Assembly (NCBI RefSeq): GCF_018324205.1
Contig: NZ_AP023356.1
Coordinates: 7,694,501 to 7,758,500 of the forward strand
Direction: 5' to 3'
Length of the DNA stretch: 64,000 nucleotides
Source: Actinoplanes ianthinogenes
GTDB lineage: Bacteria > Actinomycetota > Actinomycetes > Mycobacteriales > Micromonosporaceae
This document shows positions 8,075 to 15,621 of the stretch, piece after piece. Each line of letters starts with the position of its first letter. Positions within the stretch are counted from its first letter, which is position 1. The notes under the pieces are model-generated. The model made no database searches. It was not told where the DNA came from and saw only the letters and a list, made by a program, of their open reading frames with translations. Both the position numbers and the translations under genes were made by a program.

Positions 8075-9049
8075 TCAGGTGTCCGGAAATTTCAGGACGT
8101 CGTCGATGGGGCGGCGAGGAGCCTGACGGCCGGGCCGGCCGTACCCGATCCGGAGGGCGATCTGCGGGAACCCGGTGCGGCCCAGCGACCGCCGCAACTG
8201 GTCGCGAGCGGCCGGAACCTCGATCGGCTGGGAGATCATCGAGCTGGCCAGCCCCGCGTCGGTGACGGTCAGCAGCACCCGCTGGAGCGCCTGCCCGGCC
8301 TGGACCTGGTCGAGCCGCCGGTCCCCGGCCGTGCCGAGGATGCCGACCAGCGGCTCCGGCTCGTAGTCCCGGCCCGGCGCCCGCCGCCGGCCGGAGAACG
8401 CCCGCTGCGGGATCAGATCCTGGTGCTCGCCGACCACCGCGCCCGCGTAGGCCGGCATGCCGTCCACCGCCCCCTCGGTGTCGCTCCAGGTGATCAGCTC
8501 GGCCTGATATCGCTCGTCGCGGCGCAGCACCCGGTCGGCGCTGTGCGCGATCTCCGAGAACCCGCTCAGCGCGGTCATCCCGACCAGCAGGTCCAGCCAG
8601 GTGTTCTCGGCGCGGGCCGCCTCGATCAGCCGGACCCGGGTGTCGGCCGGCACCGGGTCGGGCCAGAACGGATCCCGGTTGCTGTGCCGCCGCTCGATCG
8701 CGGTGTACAGGTCACGTTCGAGATAGGTGGGTGGGCGGTGCCGGCCCGGGCGGAGCCGGGCGATCAGGTCGGGCTGCTCGACGTCGGGCAGCAGGGCGAC
8801 CTCGGCCGGGGTGCCGGCCCAGGCCAGCGCCAGCCGGGCGTTCATGGTGGCGGCGCCACAGGCCAGGCGCAGGGCCCAGCCGCTCTGGTCGGCGACGTCG
8901 AGCTGGCGGGCCGGGTCGGCCATCACCTCGATGACACCGTCGTGGAGCCGGAAGGTCCACGGCTGGGTGTTGTGCATCGAGGGCGCCTGGATCCCGGCCG
9001 CTGCCGCGCGCCGCAGGTCTGACTCGTCGTAGCCGTTCACATGTTCCAA
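8075..9049 (-). CDS. Acg-type nitroreductase family flavoprotein
   Basis: This 324-residue protein resembles the Acg family (mycobacterial hypoxia-induced nitroreductase-like proteins), which has two fused nitroreductase-fold halves. Visible marks are AAAAGIQAPSMHNTQPW at residues 16-32, GAATMNARLALA near 65, and RRHSNRDPF near 120. A late FMN-fold segment reads LQRVLLTVTDAGLASSMISQPIEV near 265, and the C-terminus has PQIALRIGYGRP. Acg proteins may bind FMN without efficient turnover, so an enzymatic role is not certain. It lies directly downstream of a DosS-like kinase with its own DosR-like box, the setting in which this family sits in mycobacteria. Confidence 0.85.
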   Translation of the reverse strand: MEHVNGYDESDLRRAAAAGIQAPSMHNTQPWTFRLHDGVIEVMADPARQLDVADQSGWALRLACGAATMNARLALAWAGTPAEVALLPDVEQPDLIARLRPGRHRPPTYLERDLYTAIERRHSNRDPFWPDPVPADTRVRLIEAARAENTWLDLLVGMTALSGFSEIAHSADRVLRRDERYQAELITWSDTEGAVDGMPAYAGAVVGEHQDLIPQRAFSGRRRAPGRDYEPEPLVGILGTAGDRRLDQVQAGQALQRVLLTVTDAGLASSMISQPIEVPAARDQLRRSLGRTGFPQIALRIGYGRPGRQAPRRPIDDVLKFPDT

Positions 9050-9074
9050 GGTGCCCCGCGGCCGGGGTCGCGGG

Positions 9075-9091
9075 CAGGGCCGAAGGTCCCG
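9075..9091 (-). promoter_or_regulatory. DosR/DevR-like box before the nitroreductase
   Basis: Read on the minus strand, this is CGGGACCTTCGGCCCTG, identical at 16 of 17 bases to the box at 10829-10845. It fits GGGAC-N-WW-N-G-N-CCC, lies just after the kinase stop codon and ends 25 bases before the nitroreductase start. This suggests a private promoter for that gene. Confidence 0.5.
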
Positions 9092-9092
9092 G

Positions 9093-10793
9093 TTACCCCG
9101 GATCGGACGTCAGGGGCACATGCCAGGTCAGCAGGGTGCCGGCGCCGTCCGGGGCCGGGCCGATCTCGAAGGCGCCGCCGAGGTCGCCGGCCCGCTCGCC
9201 CATGTTCACCACGCCGCCGCGGGCCAGCGCCGGGTCGATGCCGATGCCGTCGTCGCGTACCTGAAGGAACAGCTCGCCGCCGGCGACCCGGACCGACACC
9301 CGGGCGCTGCGGGCCTGCGCGTGGCGGGCCACGTTGGCGAGCGCCTCGCGCAGCACGGCCATCAGCTCCGGCACCACGTCGTCCGGCACCGCGCTGTCCA
9401 CCGGCCCGGACGTCTCCAGCTCCGGCCGGAACCCGAGCGCGGCCTCCGCGTCGCCCACCGCCTCGCGCAGCTCGGCGCGCAGCGACGGCCCGACCGGCGC
9501 GCGCAGCTCGAAGATCGAGCGGCGGATGTCCCGGATGGTGGCGTCCAGGTCGTCGACCGCGTTGTTGATCCGTTTCGCCACTTCGGGCCGGCCCGCCGAG
9601 CCGACCGCGCCCTGCAGGTGCATGCCGGTCGCGAACAGCCGCTGGATCACCACGTCGTGCAGGTCCCGGGCGATCCGCTCGCGGTCCTCCAGCACCGCGA
9701 GCAGCTCCCGTTCCTCCTGGGCCCGAGCGCGTTCCAGGGCCAGCGCGGCCTGCCCGGCGAACGTGGCGAGCAGCACCGCGTCGTCGGTGCCGAGCGCCGC
9801 CTGGGCGGCCGACTGGGAGACGATCAGCACGCCGCGCTCGACCCCGGTCAGCGGCGCGGCCAGGGCGGGACCGGCCGGGACCGGCCCGGGCCACTCGGCG
9901 GCGGCCCGCAGGTCGTCCAGCAGCCGGTGGCGTTCCGCCCCGAAGTCCTGGACGACCAGGCTGTCCGCGGGCAGCACCTTGCCGGCCAGGCCGGCCTGCT
10001 CCGGCTCGGCCACCTCGATCCGGTACCGCGCCTGCTCCTGCTCGTGCAGCAGCACCAGCACCAGATCGGCGCCGGCCACCTCGCGGGCCCGGCGGGCGAT
10101 CAGCCGCAGCGCCTCGGTGCGGTGCACGGTGCCCAGCAGCACCCCGGTGATCTCGGCGGCGGCGGCCAGCCAGCGCTCCCGCCGCTGGGCCAGCTCGTAG
10201 AGCCGGGCGTTGTCGATCGCCACGCCGGCCGCGGCGGCCAGCGCCACCACGATCTCCTCGTCGTCCTCGCTGAACTCGGCGGCGCCCTGTTTCTCGGCCA
10301 GGTAGAGGTTGCCGAACACGTGGTCCCGGGTGCGCACCGGGACGCCCAGGAAGCTGTGCATCGGCGGGTGGTGCGGCGGGAAGCCGAACGAGCGCGGGTG
10401 CTTGCGGATGTCCGGCAGGCGCACCGGCGTGGGCTCGGTGATCAGCAGGCCGAGCACGCCGCGGCCGTGCGGCAGGTCGCCGATCCGCGCGTGCACGGCC
10501 GGGTCGATGCCGTGGGTGATGAAGTCGGACAGGCTCCGGTTGTCCGGGGCGAGCACACCGAGGGCGCCGTACCGCGCGCCGGCCAGCGCGCACGCGGCCT
10601 CGACGATGCGCTGGAGGGTGCTGCGCAGGTCGAGGTCGGAGCCGATGCCGACGACCGCGTCGAGCAGGGCGCGCAGCCGCTCCCGGCTGTTCACCACATC
10701 GCCGACCCGATCGAGCATCTCCTGGAGCAGCTCGTCGAGGCGGACCCGGGACAGCGGGCTCAGGCCCAGCGATGGGGTGGATGGTTCGGCCAC
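9093..10793 (-). CDS. GAF-GAF sensor histidine kinase, DosS/DevS-like
   Basis: This 566-residue kinase has two tandem GAF domains (about 42-200 and 215-355), then a HisKA_3 box RERIARDLHD with phospho-His 379, then a HATPase domain (REALANVARHAQ near 470, DDGIGID, VVNMGERAGDLGG). The first GAF reads ITHGID, LPHGRGVLGLLI and FPPHHPPMHSFLGVP. His142 of HPPM falls where, from my memory of mycobacterial DosS, the haem-binding His149 lies, so a haem-based gas sensor is plausible. No transmembrane segment is visible, so it is probably cytosolic. It is divergent from a matching LuxR-type regulator across 85 bases. Its ATG has no strong ribosome site. Confidence 0.9.
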   Translation of the reverse strand: MAEPSTPSLGLSPLSRVRLDELLQEMLDRVGDVVNSRERLRALLDAVVGIGSDLDLRSTLQRIVEAACALAGARYGALGVLAPDNRSLSDFITHGIDPAVHARIGDLPHGRGVLGLLITEPTPVRLPDIRKHPRSFGFPPHHPPMHSFLGVPVRTRDHVFGNLYLAEKQGAAEFSEDDEEIVVALAAAAGVAIDNARLYELAQRRERWLAAAAEITGVLLGTVHRTEALRLIARRAREVAGADLVLVLLHEQEQARYRIEVAEPEQAGLAGKVLPADSLVVQDFGAERHRLLDDLRAAAEWPGPVPAGPALAAPLTGVERGVLIVSQSAAQAALGTDDAVLLATFAGQAALALERARAQEERELLAVLEDRERIARDLHDVVIQRLFATGMHLQGAVGSAGRPEVAKRINNAVDDLDATIRDIRRSIFELRAPVGPSLRAELREAVGDAEAALGFRPELETSGPVDSAVPDDVVPELMAVLREALANVARHAQARSARVSVRVAGGELFLQVRDDGIGIDPALARGGVVNMGERAGDLGGAFEIGPAPDGAGTLLTWHVPLTSDPG

Positions 10794-10814
10794 GGCCCTG
10801 AGGTTATCGGGTGC

Positions 10815-10845
10815 GGTCCCGGTCGGCTCGGGACCTTCGACCCTG
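10815..10845. promoter_or_regulatory. Divergent operator between sensor kinase and regulator, with DosR-like box
   Basis: The 85-base gap holds an inverted repeat GGTCCCG (10815-10821) / CGGGACC (10829-10835). Overlapping it is the DosR-like sequence CGGGACCTTCGACCCTG (10829-10845), whose core matches GGGACTWWAGTCCC at 11 of 14 positions. This is consistent with autoregulation of both genes by the LuxR-type regulator. Confidence 0.5.
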
Positions 10846-10878
10846 TGTGCCCGGGCCGGGCGGGGTTACAAAGGAGAC

Positions 10879-11514
10879 ATGATCCGAGTCTTTCTCCTCG
10901 ACGACCACGAGGTCGTCCGCCGTGGTCTGATCGACCTGCTCCAGTCCGGTGGCGACATCGAGGTGGTCGGCGAGTCCGGCTCCGCGCGGGAGGCGGCGGC
11001 CCGGATCCCGGCGCTGCGGCCGGACGTGGCGGTGCTGGACGCCCGGCTGCCGGACGGGAACGGCATCGACGTGTGCCGGGACGTGCGCGCCGTCGACTCG
11101 TCGATCAAGGGTCTGATCCTGACGTCGTACGAGGACGACGAGGCGCTGTTCGCCGCGATCATGGCCGGTGCGTCGGGCTACGTGCTGAAGCAGATCCGTG
11201 GCACCGACCTGGTCGACGCGGTCCGCCGGGTGGCCGGTGGCCAGTCGCTGCTCGACCCGGCCGTCACCCAGCGGGTCCTGGAACGCATCCGCAACGGCGT
11301 CGAGCAGCCCCGCGAGCTGGCCGGTCTCACCGACCAGGAGCGCCGCATCCTGGAGTTCGTGGCCGAGGGCCTGACGAACAGGGAGATCGCCGGCCGGATG
11401 TTCCTCGCGGAGAAGACCGTGAAGAACTACGTCTCCAGCCTGCTCGCCAAGCTGGGCCTGGAGCGCCGCACCCAGGCCGCCGTCCTGGCGACGAAGCTGC
11501 TCGGTCACAACTGA
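10879..11514 (+). CDS. NarL/LuxR-family response regulator, DosR/DevR-like
   Basis: This 211-residue regulator has a receiver domain with acidic pocket DD8-9, phospho-acceptor Asp54 (AVLDARLPDG), Thr82 and Lys104 (YVLKQI). A LuxR helix-turn-helix follows (LTDQERRILEFVAEGLTNREIA, then EKTVKNYVSSLLAKLGLERR). The Asp54/Thr82/Lys104 positions are those I recall for mycobacterial DosR. The start is well fixed: ATG at 10879 follows AAAGGAGAC. It is divergent from the DosS-like kinase and is its likely partner. The last 10 bases overlap the convergent receiver-kinase gene. Confidence 0.93.
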   Translation: MIRVFLLDDHEVVRRGLIDLLQSGGDIEVVGESGSAREAAARIPALRPDVAVLDARLPDGNGIDVCRDVRAVDSSIKGLILTSYEDDEALFAAIMAGASGYVLKQIRGTDLVDAVRRVAGGQSLLDPAVTQRVLERIRNGVEQPRELAGLTDQERRILEFVAEGLTNREIAGRMFLAEKTVKNYVSSLLAKLGLERRTQAAVLATKLLGHN

Positions 11515-13451
11515 GCGGCGCGGGGGAGGCGGACGGTCGCGATCGTGCCGCCCGCCTCGCCGGCGGTCAGCGTGATGGTGCCGCGGTGCAGCTCGACGAT
11601 GACCCGGCTCAGCGCCAGCCCCAGCCCGGCGCCCGGGATGCCGCTGTGCCGGGCGTTGGTGGCGCGGTACAGGCGGGCGAACAGCCGGCTGCGTTCCCCG
11701 TCCGGGATGCCCATGCCGGTGTCGGTGACGGTGAACACCGCGGTGTCCTCGTCGGCGGTGAGCGTGACGGTGACCGTGGCGTCCGGCGGGCTGTACTTCA
11801 CCGCGTTGCCGATCAGGTTCTCCGCCACCTGCCGCAGGCGCGCCTGGTCGCCGGGGATCTCCAGCCGGTCCGGCAGGTCGGTGCGCACCCGCGGATGCGG
11901 CTCGCCGGACTCGGCGAGGACCGTCGCGGTCGCCGTCCGCAGCAGCTCGGACAGGTCGACGGTGCCGACGGTCAGGCCGGCGTGGCCGGACTCCAGCGCG
12001 GACAGGTCGAGCAGGCGCTCGACCAGCGACCGCAGCCGGGCGTTGTTCCGCTCGATCACCGCGAGCAGGTCGCGGACCTCCCCGATGGTGGTGTCGTCAC
12101 CGGACTCGGCGATCAGGTCGGTGTAGGTGGCGATCGAGGTGAGCGGGGTCCGCAGCTCGTGGCCGACCAGGGCGATGTACTCGCCGATGCTGGCCGCCAG
12201 CTGGTTGGCCAGCTCGTCCGAGCGGCGCCGCTCCAGGTACGCCCCGAGCAGGCCCGCGATGCCGGTGAGCAGCACCGCGAGGGCCGGTTCCGGGTCCTGC
12301 CGGTCCGCGGTGAAGAAGGTGATCACCCCGACCACCTGTTCCGCGCTGAGCACCGGCACCGCCCCGGCCGCCTGGTACGCCGTGCCGCCCGCCACCTTGG
12401 CCAGCATCGGCGAGTCCGGGGCGTGGATGTCCGGCACCCAGATCAGCTCGCCACGTTCCCAGCACAGCCCGGCCAGGCCCTGTCCGCGCTCGATGGCGGC
12501 CGGCAGCGGGGCGGTCCCGGCGCCCGGCACGGCGTGCGTGACGACCGGCCGCAGCCGCCCGGACACCTCGTCGACCAGCCACAGCCGCAGGTACGGCCAG
12601 TCCAGGCAGGTGGACACGCTGCGCAGCACGGCGGCACCGGCCTGGGCGACGTCCGGGGCGTGCACCAGCGCCTGGAGCACCTCGGCCTTGCACCGCTCGT
12701 ACTGGATCTGGTGGTGGTCGGCGGTCACGTCGTGCACCGCGGCGACCGCGCCGAGCACCGTCCCGTCCTCGTCCCGGACCGGCCGGGCGTTGATCGAGAA
12801 CCAGCGCAGCCGGTGCTGCCGGTCGCAGGCGCGCAGGTCGGCGTGGTGCACCACGTCGCCGCGCAGCGCCCGGTCCAGGGCCAGCTCGCCGGGGCGCAGC
12901 GGGGTGCCGTCGTGGTGGCGCAGCTCGAACCGCTGCGGCCAGTCCCGGATCGGCACGGTGGCGCACTCGTCGCCGAAGAACTCGCGGACCGCCCGGTTGA
13001 CGAAGACCGTGCGGCCGTTCCGGTCGCAGCCCACCGCCCCGGTGTCCAGGCTCTGCATCAGCTCGGCCAGGAACGGCGCCTCCGGCGGCAGCGGCAGGCA
13101 CTGGCGCAGCGTCTCGGTCAGGTCCTTGACGCTGAACGGCTTGGGTATCACGGCGGCGGCGCCGGCCTCGGCGAGCAGGTCGTCGCCGGGCGGCAGGTAG
13201 CCGGTGATCAGCACGACCGGGACCTCGGCGGTGCCGGGCTCGGCGCGCAGGGCGCGGCACATCCGGATCCCGTCCAGGTGGGGCATGTCCACGTCGGCGA
13301 CGATCAGGTCGAAGCTGTCGGCGACCGCGGCGGCGAGCCCGGCCCGGCCGTCGTCGGCGACCGTGACCTCGTGGCCGAGCCGGCGGACGATCTCGGCGAG
13401 CACCGCCTGATGTTCCGGGTTGTCCTCGACGACCAGCACCGCTGCCATCAC
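11505..13451 (-). CDS. Receiver-PAS-GAF histidine kinase (N-terminal receiver fused to a kinase)
   Basis: This 648-residue protein has four parts. The receiver (1-115) has phospho-Asp53 in IVADVDMPHLDG and Lys in VIPKPFS. A PAS domain (about 125-245) starts SLDTGAVGCDRNGRTVFVNRA. A GAF domain (about 260-410) follows. The transmitter has VGHELRTPLTSIATYTD (His near 427) and HATPase boxes NLIGNAVKYSPP, DTGMGIP and GAGLGLALSR. Having the receiver in front suggests that phosphorylation controls kinase output. From the PAS onward it is clearly homologous to the kinase at 47286, where the receiver is a separate upstream gene. It overlaps the convergent regulator gene by 10 bases. Confidence 0.9.
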   Translation of the reverse strand: MMAAVLVVEDNPEHQAVLAEIVRRLGHEVTVADDGRAGLAAAVADSFDLIVADVDMPHLDGIRMCRALRAEPGTAEVPVVLITGYLPPGDDLLAEAGAAAVIPKPFSVKDLTETLRQCLPLPPEAPFLAELMQSLDTGAVGCDRNGRTVFVNRAVREFFGDECATVPIRDWPQRFELRHHDGTPLRPGELALDRALRGDVVHHADLRACDRQHRLRWFSINARPVRDEDGTVLGAVAAVHDVTADHHQIQYERCKAEVLQALVHAPDVAQAGAAVLRSVSTCLDWPYLRLWLVDEVSGRLRPVVTHAVPGAGTAPLPAAIERGQGLAGLCWERGELIWVPDIHAPDSPMLAKVAGGTAYQAAGAVPVLSAEQVVGVITFFTADRQDPEPALAVLLTGIAGLLGAYLERRRSDELANQLAASIGEYIALVGHELRTPLTSIATYTDLIAESGDDTTIGEVRDLLAVIERNNARLRSLVERLLDLSALESGHAGLTVGTVDLSELLRTATATVLAESGEPHPRVRTDLPDRLEIPGDQARLRQVAENLIGNAVKYSPPDATVTVTLTADEDTAVFTVTDTGMGIPDGERSRLFARLYRATNARHSGIPGAGLGLALSRVIVELHRGTITLTAGEAGGTIATVRLPRAAQL

Positions 13452-13582
13452 CGTATGCTAGAGCGACATAAGCCACTTAACTGTTTTAAAACGGCAATCT
13501 GCGCGCGTAGGTTTCGCGATCTTCCCGGTGCGGGTACTCTCCGCCCGCACGTTTCGGCGCCGGCTCGCCGGGGAGAGCAAGC

Positions 13583-13615
13583 ATGACCGATCGCACCGAG
13601 CACGACGTCCCATGA
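13583..13615 (+). CDS. Possible 10-codon upstream ORF coupled to the RsbW-like gene
   Basis: ATG 13583 encodes MTDRTEHDVP and stops at TGA 13613-13615, overlapping the ATG of the next gene (13612) as ATGA. A GGGGAGAG ribosome site lies just upstream of this short frame, whereas the main gene has no good site of its own. This fits translational coupling through a leader peptide, but a frame this short could be chance. Confidence 0.35.
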   Translation: MTDRTEHDVP

Positions 13616-14004
13616 GCACGCTGACCGCGAACCTGGACCTGCCGTTGCACCACGGCGCGCCCGGCGCCGCCCGCCGGGCGGTCGTCGCGGTGCTGACCGG
13701 CTGGGGCTTCCACGACCAGGACTGGCTGGAGACGGCCGCCGTGGTGGTCAGCGAGCTGGTCACCAACGCGGTCCGGCACGGCGGCGGCTGCCTCGCGCTG
13801 GCGGTCGAGGCGCACGAGGGCCGGGTGGTGGTGTCGGTCGCGGACGGCTCCGCGGTGGTGCCGCGCCGCCGCGACCCGGACGACGAGGGCGGCCGCGGGC
13901 TGGCGCTGATCGAGGCGCTCGCCGACCGCTGGACGGTGCGCAACCATGAGGGCGGCAAGCAGGTACGCGTGCTGCTCCCGCCGAGTGCTCAGGTCGTACC
14001 GTAA
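13612..14004 (+). CDS. RsbW-like ATP-binding protein (HATPase_c_2)
   Basis: This 130-residue single-domain ATPase has the GHKL fold of anti-sigma/serine kinases of the RsbW/SpoIIAB class: the N-box VVVSELVTNAVRHGGG (residues 44-59), VSVADGSAVVP, and DEGGRGLALIEALADRW. Actinomycetes carry many such proteins, which bind anti-anti-sigma factors or act in regulatory switches. No sigma factor or STAS partner is adjacent. A SpoIIE-type phosphatase lies at 54422, but linkage is speculative. The chosen ATG overlaps the stop of a 10-codon upstream frame; the open frame continues to a GTG at 13528 without a ribosome site. Confidence 0.85.
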   Translation: MSTLTANLDLPLHHGAPGAARRAVVAVLTGWGFHDQDWLETAAVVVSELVTNAVRHGGGCLALAVEAHEGRVVVSVADGSAVVPRRRDPDDEGGRGLALIEALADRWTVRNHEGGKQVRVLLPPSAQVVP

Positions 14005-14012
14005 ATCGTTCT

Positions 14013-15617
14013 TCAGATCTGGAACCGCTGGACGGCGGACCGCAACTGGCCGGCGAGCGTCTCCACGTCCTGCGCGGTGCGGGCCGCCTGGCCCGCCGCG
14101 GTCCGGCTGGCCGCGGTGCTGTGCGCGACGCTGGCGATGTTGCCGGCGATGTCGGTCGCGCCCGCCGCCGCCTCGCTCACCCCGCGGTTCATCTCGGCCG
14201 TCGTCGCGCTCTGCTGCTCGACCGCCGAGGCGATCGTGGTCTGGTAATCGCTGATCTGCTCGATGATCCGGCTGATCTCATCAATCGCGGTCACCGCCTG
14301 CCCGGTGTCGCTCTGGATCGCGGCGATCTGCTGGGAGATCTGCTCGGTGGCCCGCGCGGTCTCCTGGGCCAGGTCCTTCACCTCGCTGGCGACCACGGCG
14401 AAGCCCTTGCCCGACTCGCCGGCCCGGGCCGCCTCGATCGTCGCGTTCAGCGCGAGCAGGTTCGTCTGCTGGGCGATCGTGGTGATCACGTTGATCACGT
14501 CACCGATCTGCGCGGACGAGTCGCCGAGCCGGTTGATGGTGGCGCTGGTGGCGCGGGCCGCGGCGACCGCGTCCGAGGCGACCTGCGCGGCGTCGCCGGC
14601 GTTCCGGGAGATCTCGCTGATCGCCGAGCCCATCTCGTCGGTGCCGGCGGCGACCGTGTGCACGTTGCCGGAGACCCCGGAGGCGGTCGCCGCGGCCAGC
14701 CCCGCCTGCTGATCAGCCTCGGACACCGCGCTGTCGATCTCGGCGCTGACCCGGAGCATCGTCTGGGACGCCTCCTGCAACCGGCCGCCGTTCTCCACGA
14801 TCTCGACCACCGTGCCGCGGATCCCGGCGACCGCCTCGTCGACGGCCCGGCCCATCATCGCGATCTCGTCCTGGCCGGACGTGTCGGCACGGACCGTGAG
14901 GTCGCCGCGAGCCATCGCCTGCAGGGCCTGCACCAGGCGGCCGATCGGGCGGGTCAGGCTGCGGGTGACCAGCACGGTGAGCAGCACCGCGGCCACCACC
15001 GCGAGCAGGAACACCACGATCATCGTGTTCCGGGCGGCGGCCGCCTGCTGCCGGGCCTGGTGGGTGACCGCCGTGGCCCGCTTGCCGACCGAGGCGACCA
15101 GCTTGTCGGTGCCCTCGACGATCTTGAAGTACAGCTCGTAGCCGGGGCCCAGGATGACCGCGTCGCCGCCCTTGACGTCGCCCTTGGCATACAGCGCCGC
15201 GGCCTTGAGGTCGGCCGTGAAGTAGTCGTCCCAGGTGGTCGCCAGGCCGGCGAAGATCGCCCGCTCGTCGGCCGTCATCGAGCCGGTGTCGGTGGCCTTC
15301 AGCAGGTCGAGCAGGCGCTGCTTGTCGGCCAGGAAGCCCTTCCGGTTCTCGTTGTCCGGGGCGACCGCCTGCTGTGGGCCGAGCCGGTAGGCGTCCCAGA
15401 CGTAGGCGATCTGCCAGCCCGAGATGTCCGCGTCGAAGTACTTCTGCTCGTCGACCTGGTGCAGCAGATGCTGCAACGCCTGCACCCGGTCGGCGGTGTC
15501 GGACTGCCGGTTCAGCCCGGCCGCGCCGACGCCGACGGCGACCCCGAGCAGCACCAGCACGACGGCGAACGCCACCGCAAGGCGGCCGGCCAGCCGCAGA
15601 CGACGCAACAATGCCAT
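14013..15617 (-). CDS. Methyl-accepting chemotaxis protein
   Basis: This 534-residue transducer has a membrane helix at about 10-34 and a periplasm-side four-helix bundle-type sensor (35-195). A second helix lies at about 197-218, followed by a HAMP domain starting SLTRPIGRLVQALQAMARGDL, and a long cytoplasmic coiled coil. The tip is the universal CheA/CheW contact hairpin: IAQQTNLLALNATIEAARAG followed by ESGKGFAVVASEVKDLA. No C-terminal CheR-docking pentapeptide is present. No cheA, cheW, cheR or cheB lies in the window, so it must signal to distant machinery. The start lies four bases after the stop of the GAF kinase, so the two are probably co-transcribed. Confidence 0.93.
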   Translation of the reverse strand: MALLRRLRLAGRLAVAFAVVLVLLGVAVGVGAAGLNRQSDTADRVQALQHLLHQVDEQKYFDADISGWQIAYVWDAYRLGPQQAVAPDNENRKGFLADKQRLLDLLKATDTGSMTADERAIFAGLATTWDDYFTADLKAAALYAKGDVKGGDAVILGPGYELYFKIVEGTDKLVASVGKRATAVTHQARQQAAAARNTMIVVFLLAVVAAVLLTVLVTRSLTRPIGRLVQALQAMARGDLTVRADTSGQDEIAMMGRAVDEAVAGIRGTVVEIVENGGRLQEASQTMLRVSAEIDSAVSEADQQAGLAAATASGVSGNVHTVAAGTDEMGSAISEISRNAGDAAQVASDAVAAARATSATINRLGDSSAQIGDVINVITTIAQQTNLLALNATIEAARAGESGKGFAVVASEVKDLAQETARATEQISQQIAAIQSDTGQAVTAIDEISRIIEQISDYQTTIASAVEQQSATTAEMNRGVSEAAAGATDIAGNIASVAHSTAASRTAAGQAARTAQDVETLAGQLRSAVQRFQI

Positions 15618-15621
15618 GCGA

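Noticed and set aside
7280..9022. Plus-strand 580-codon frame across array 1 and the nitroreductase gene
   Set aside because: Its second half is antisense to a clear nitroreductase, and its first half is the repeat array.
9051..13586. Very long plus-strand frame of about 1500 codons
   Set aside because: It lies antisense to two well-supported kinases and has the Arg/Gly/Ala/Val bias of a shadow frame in GC-rich DNA.
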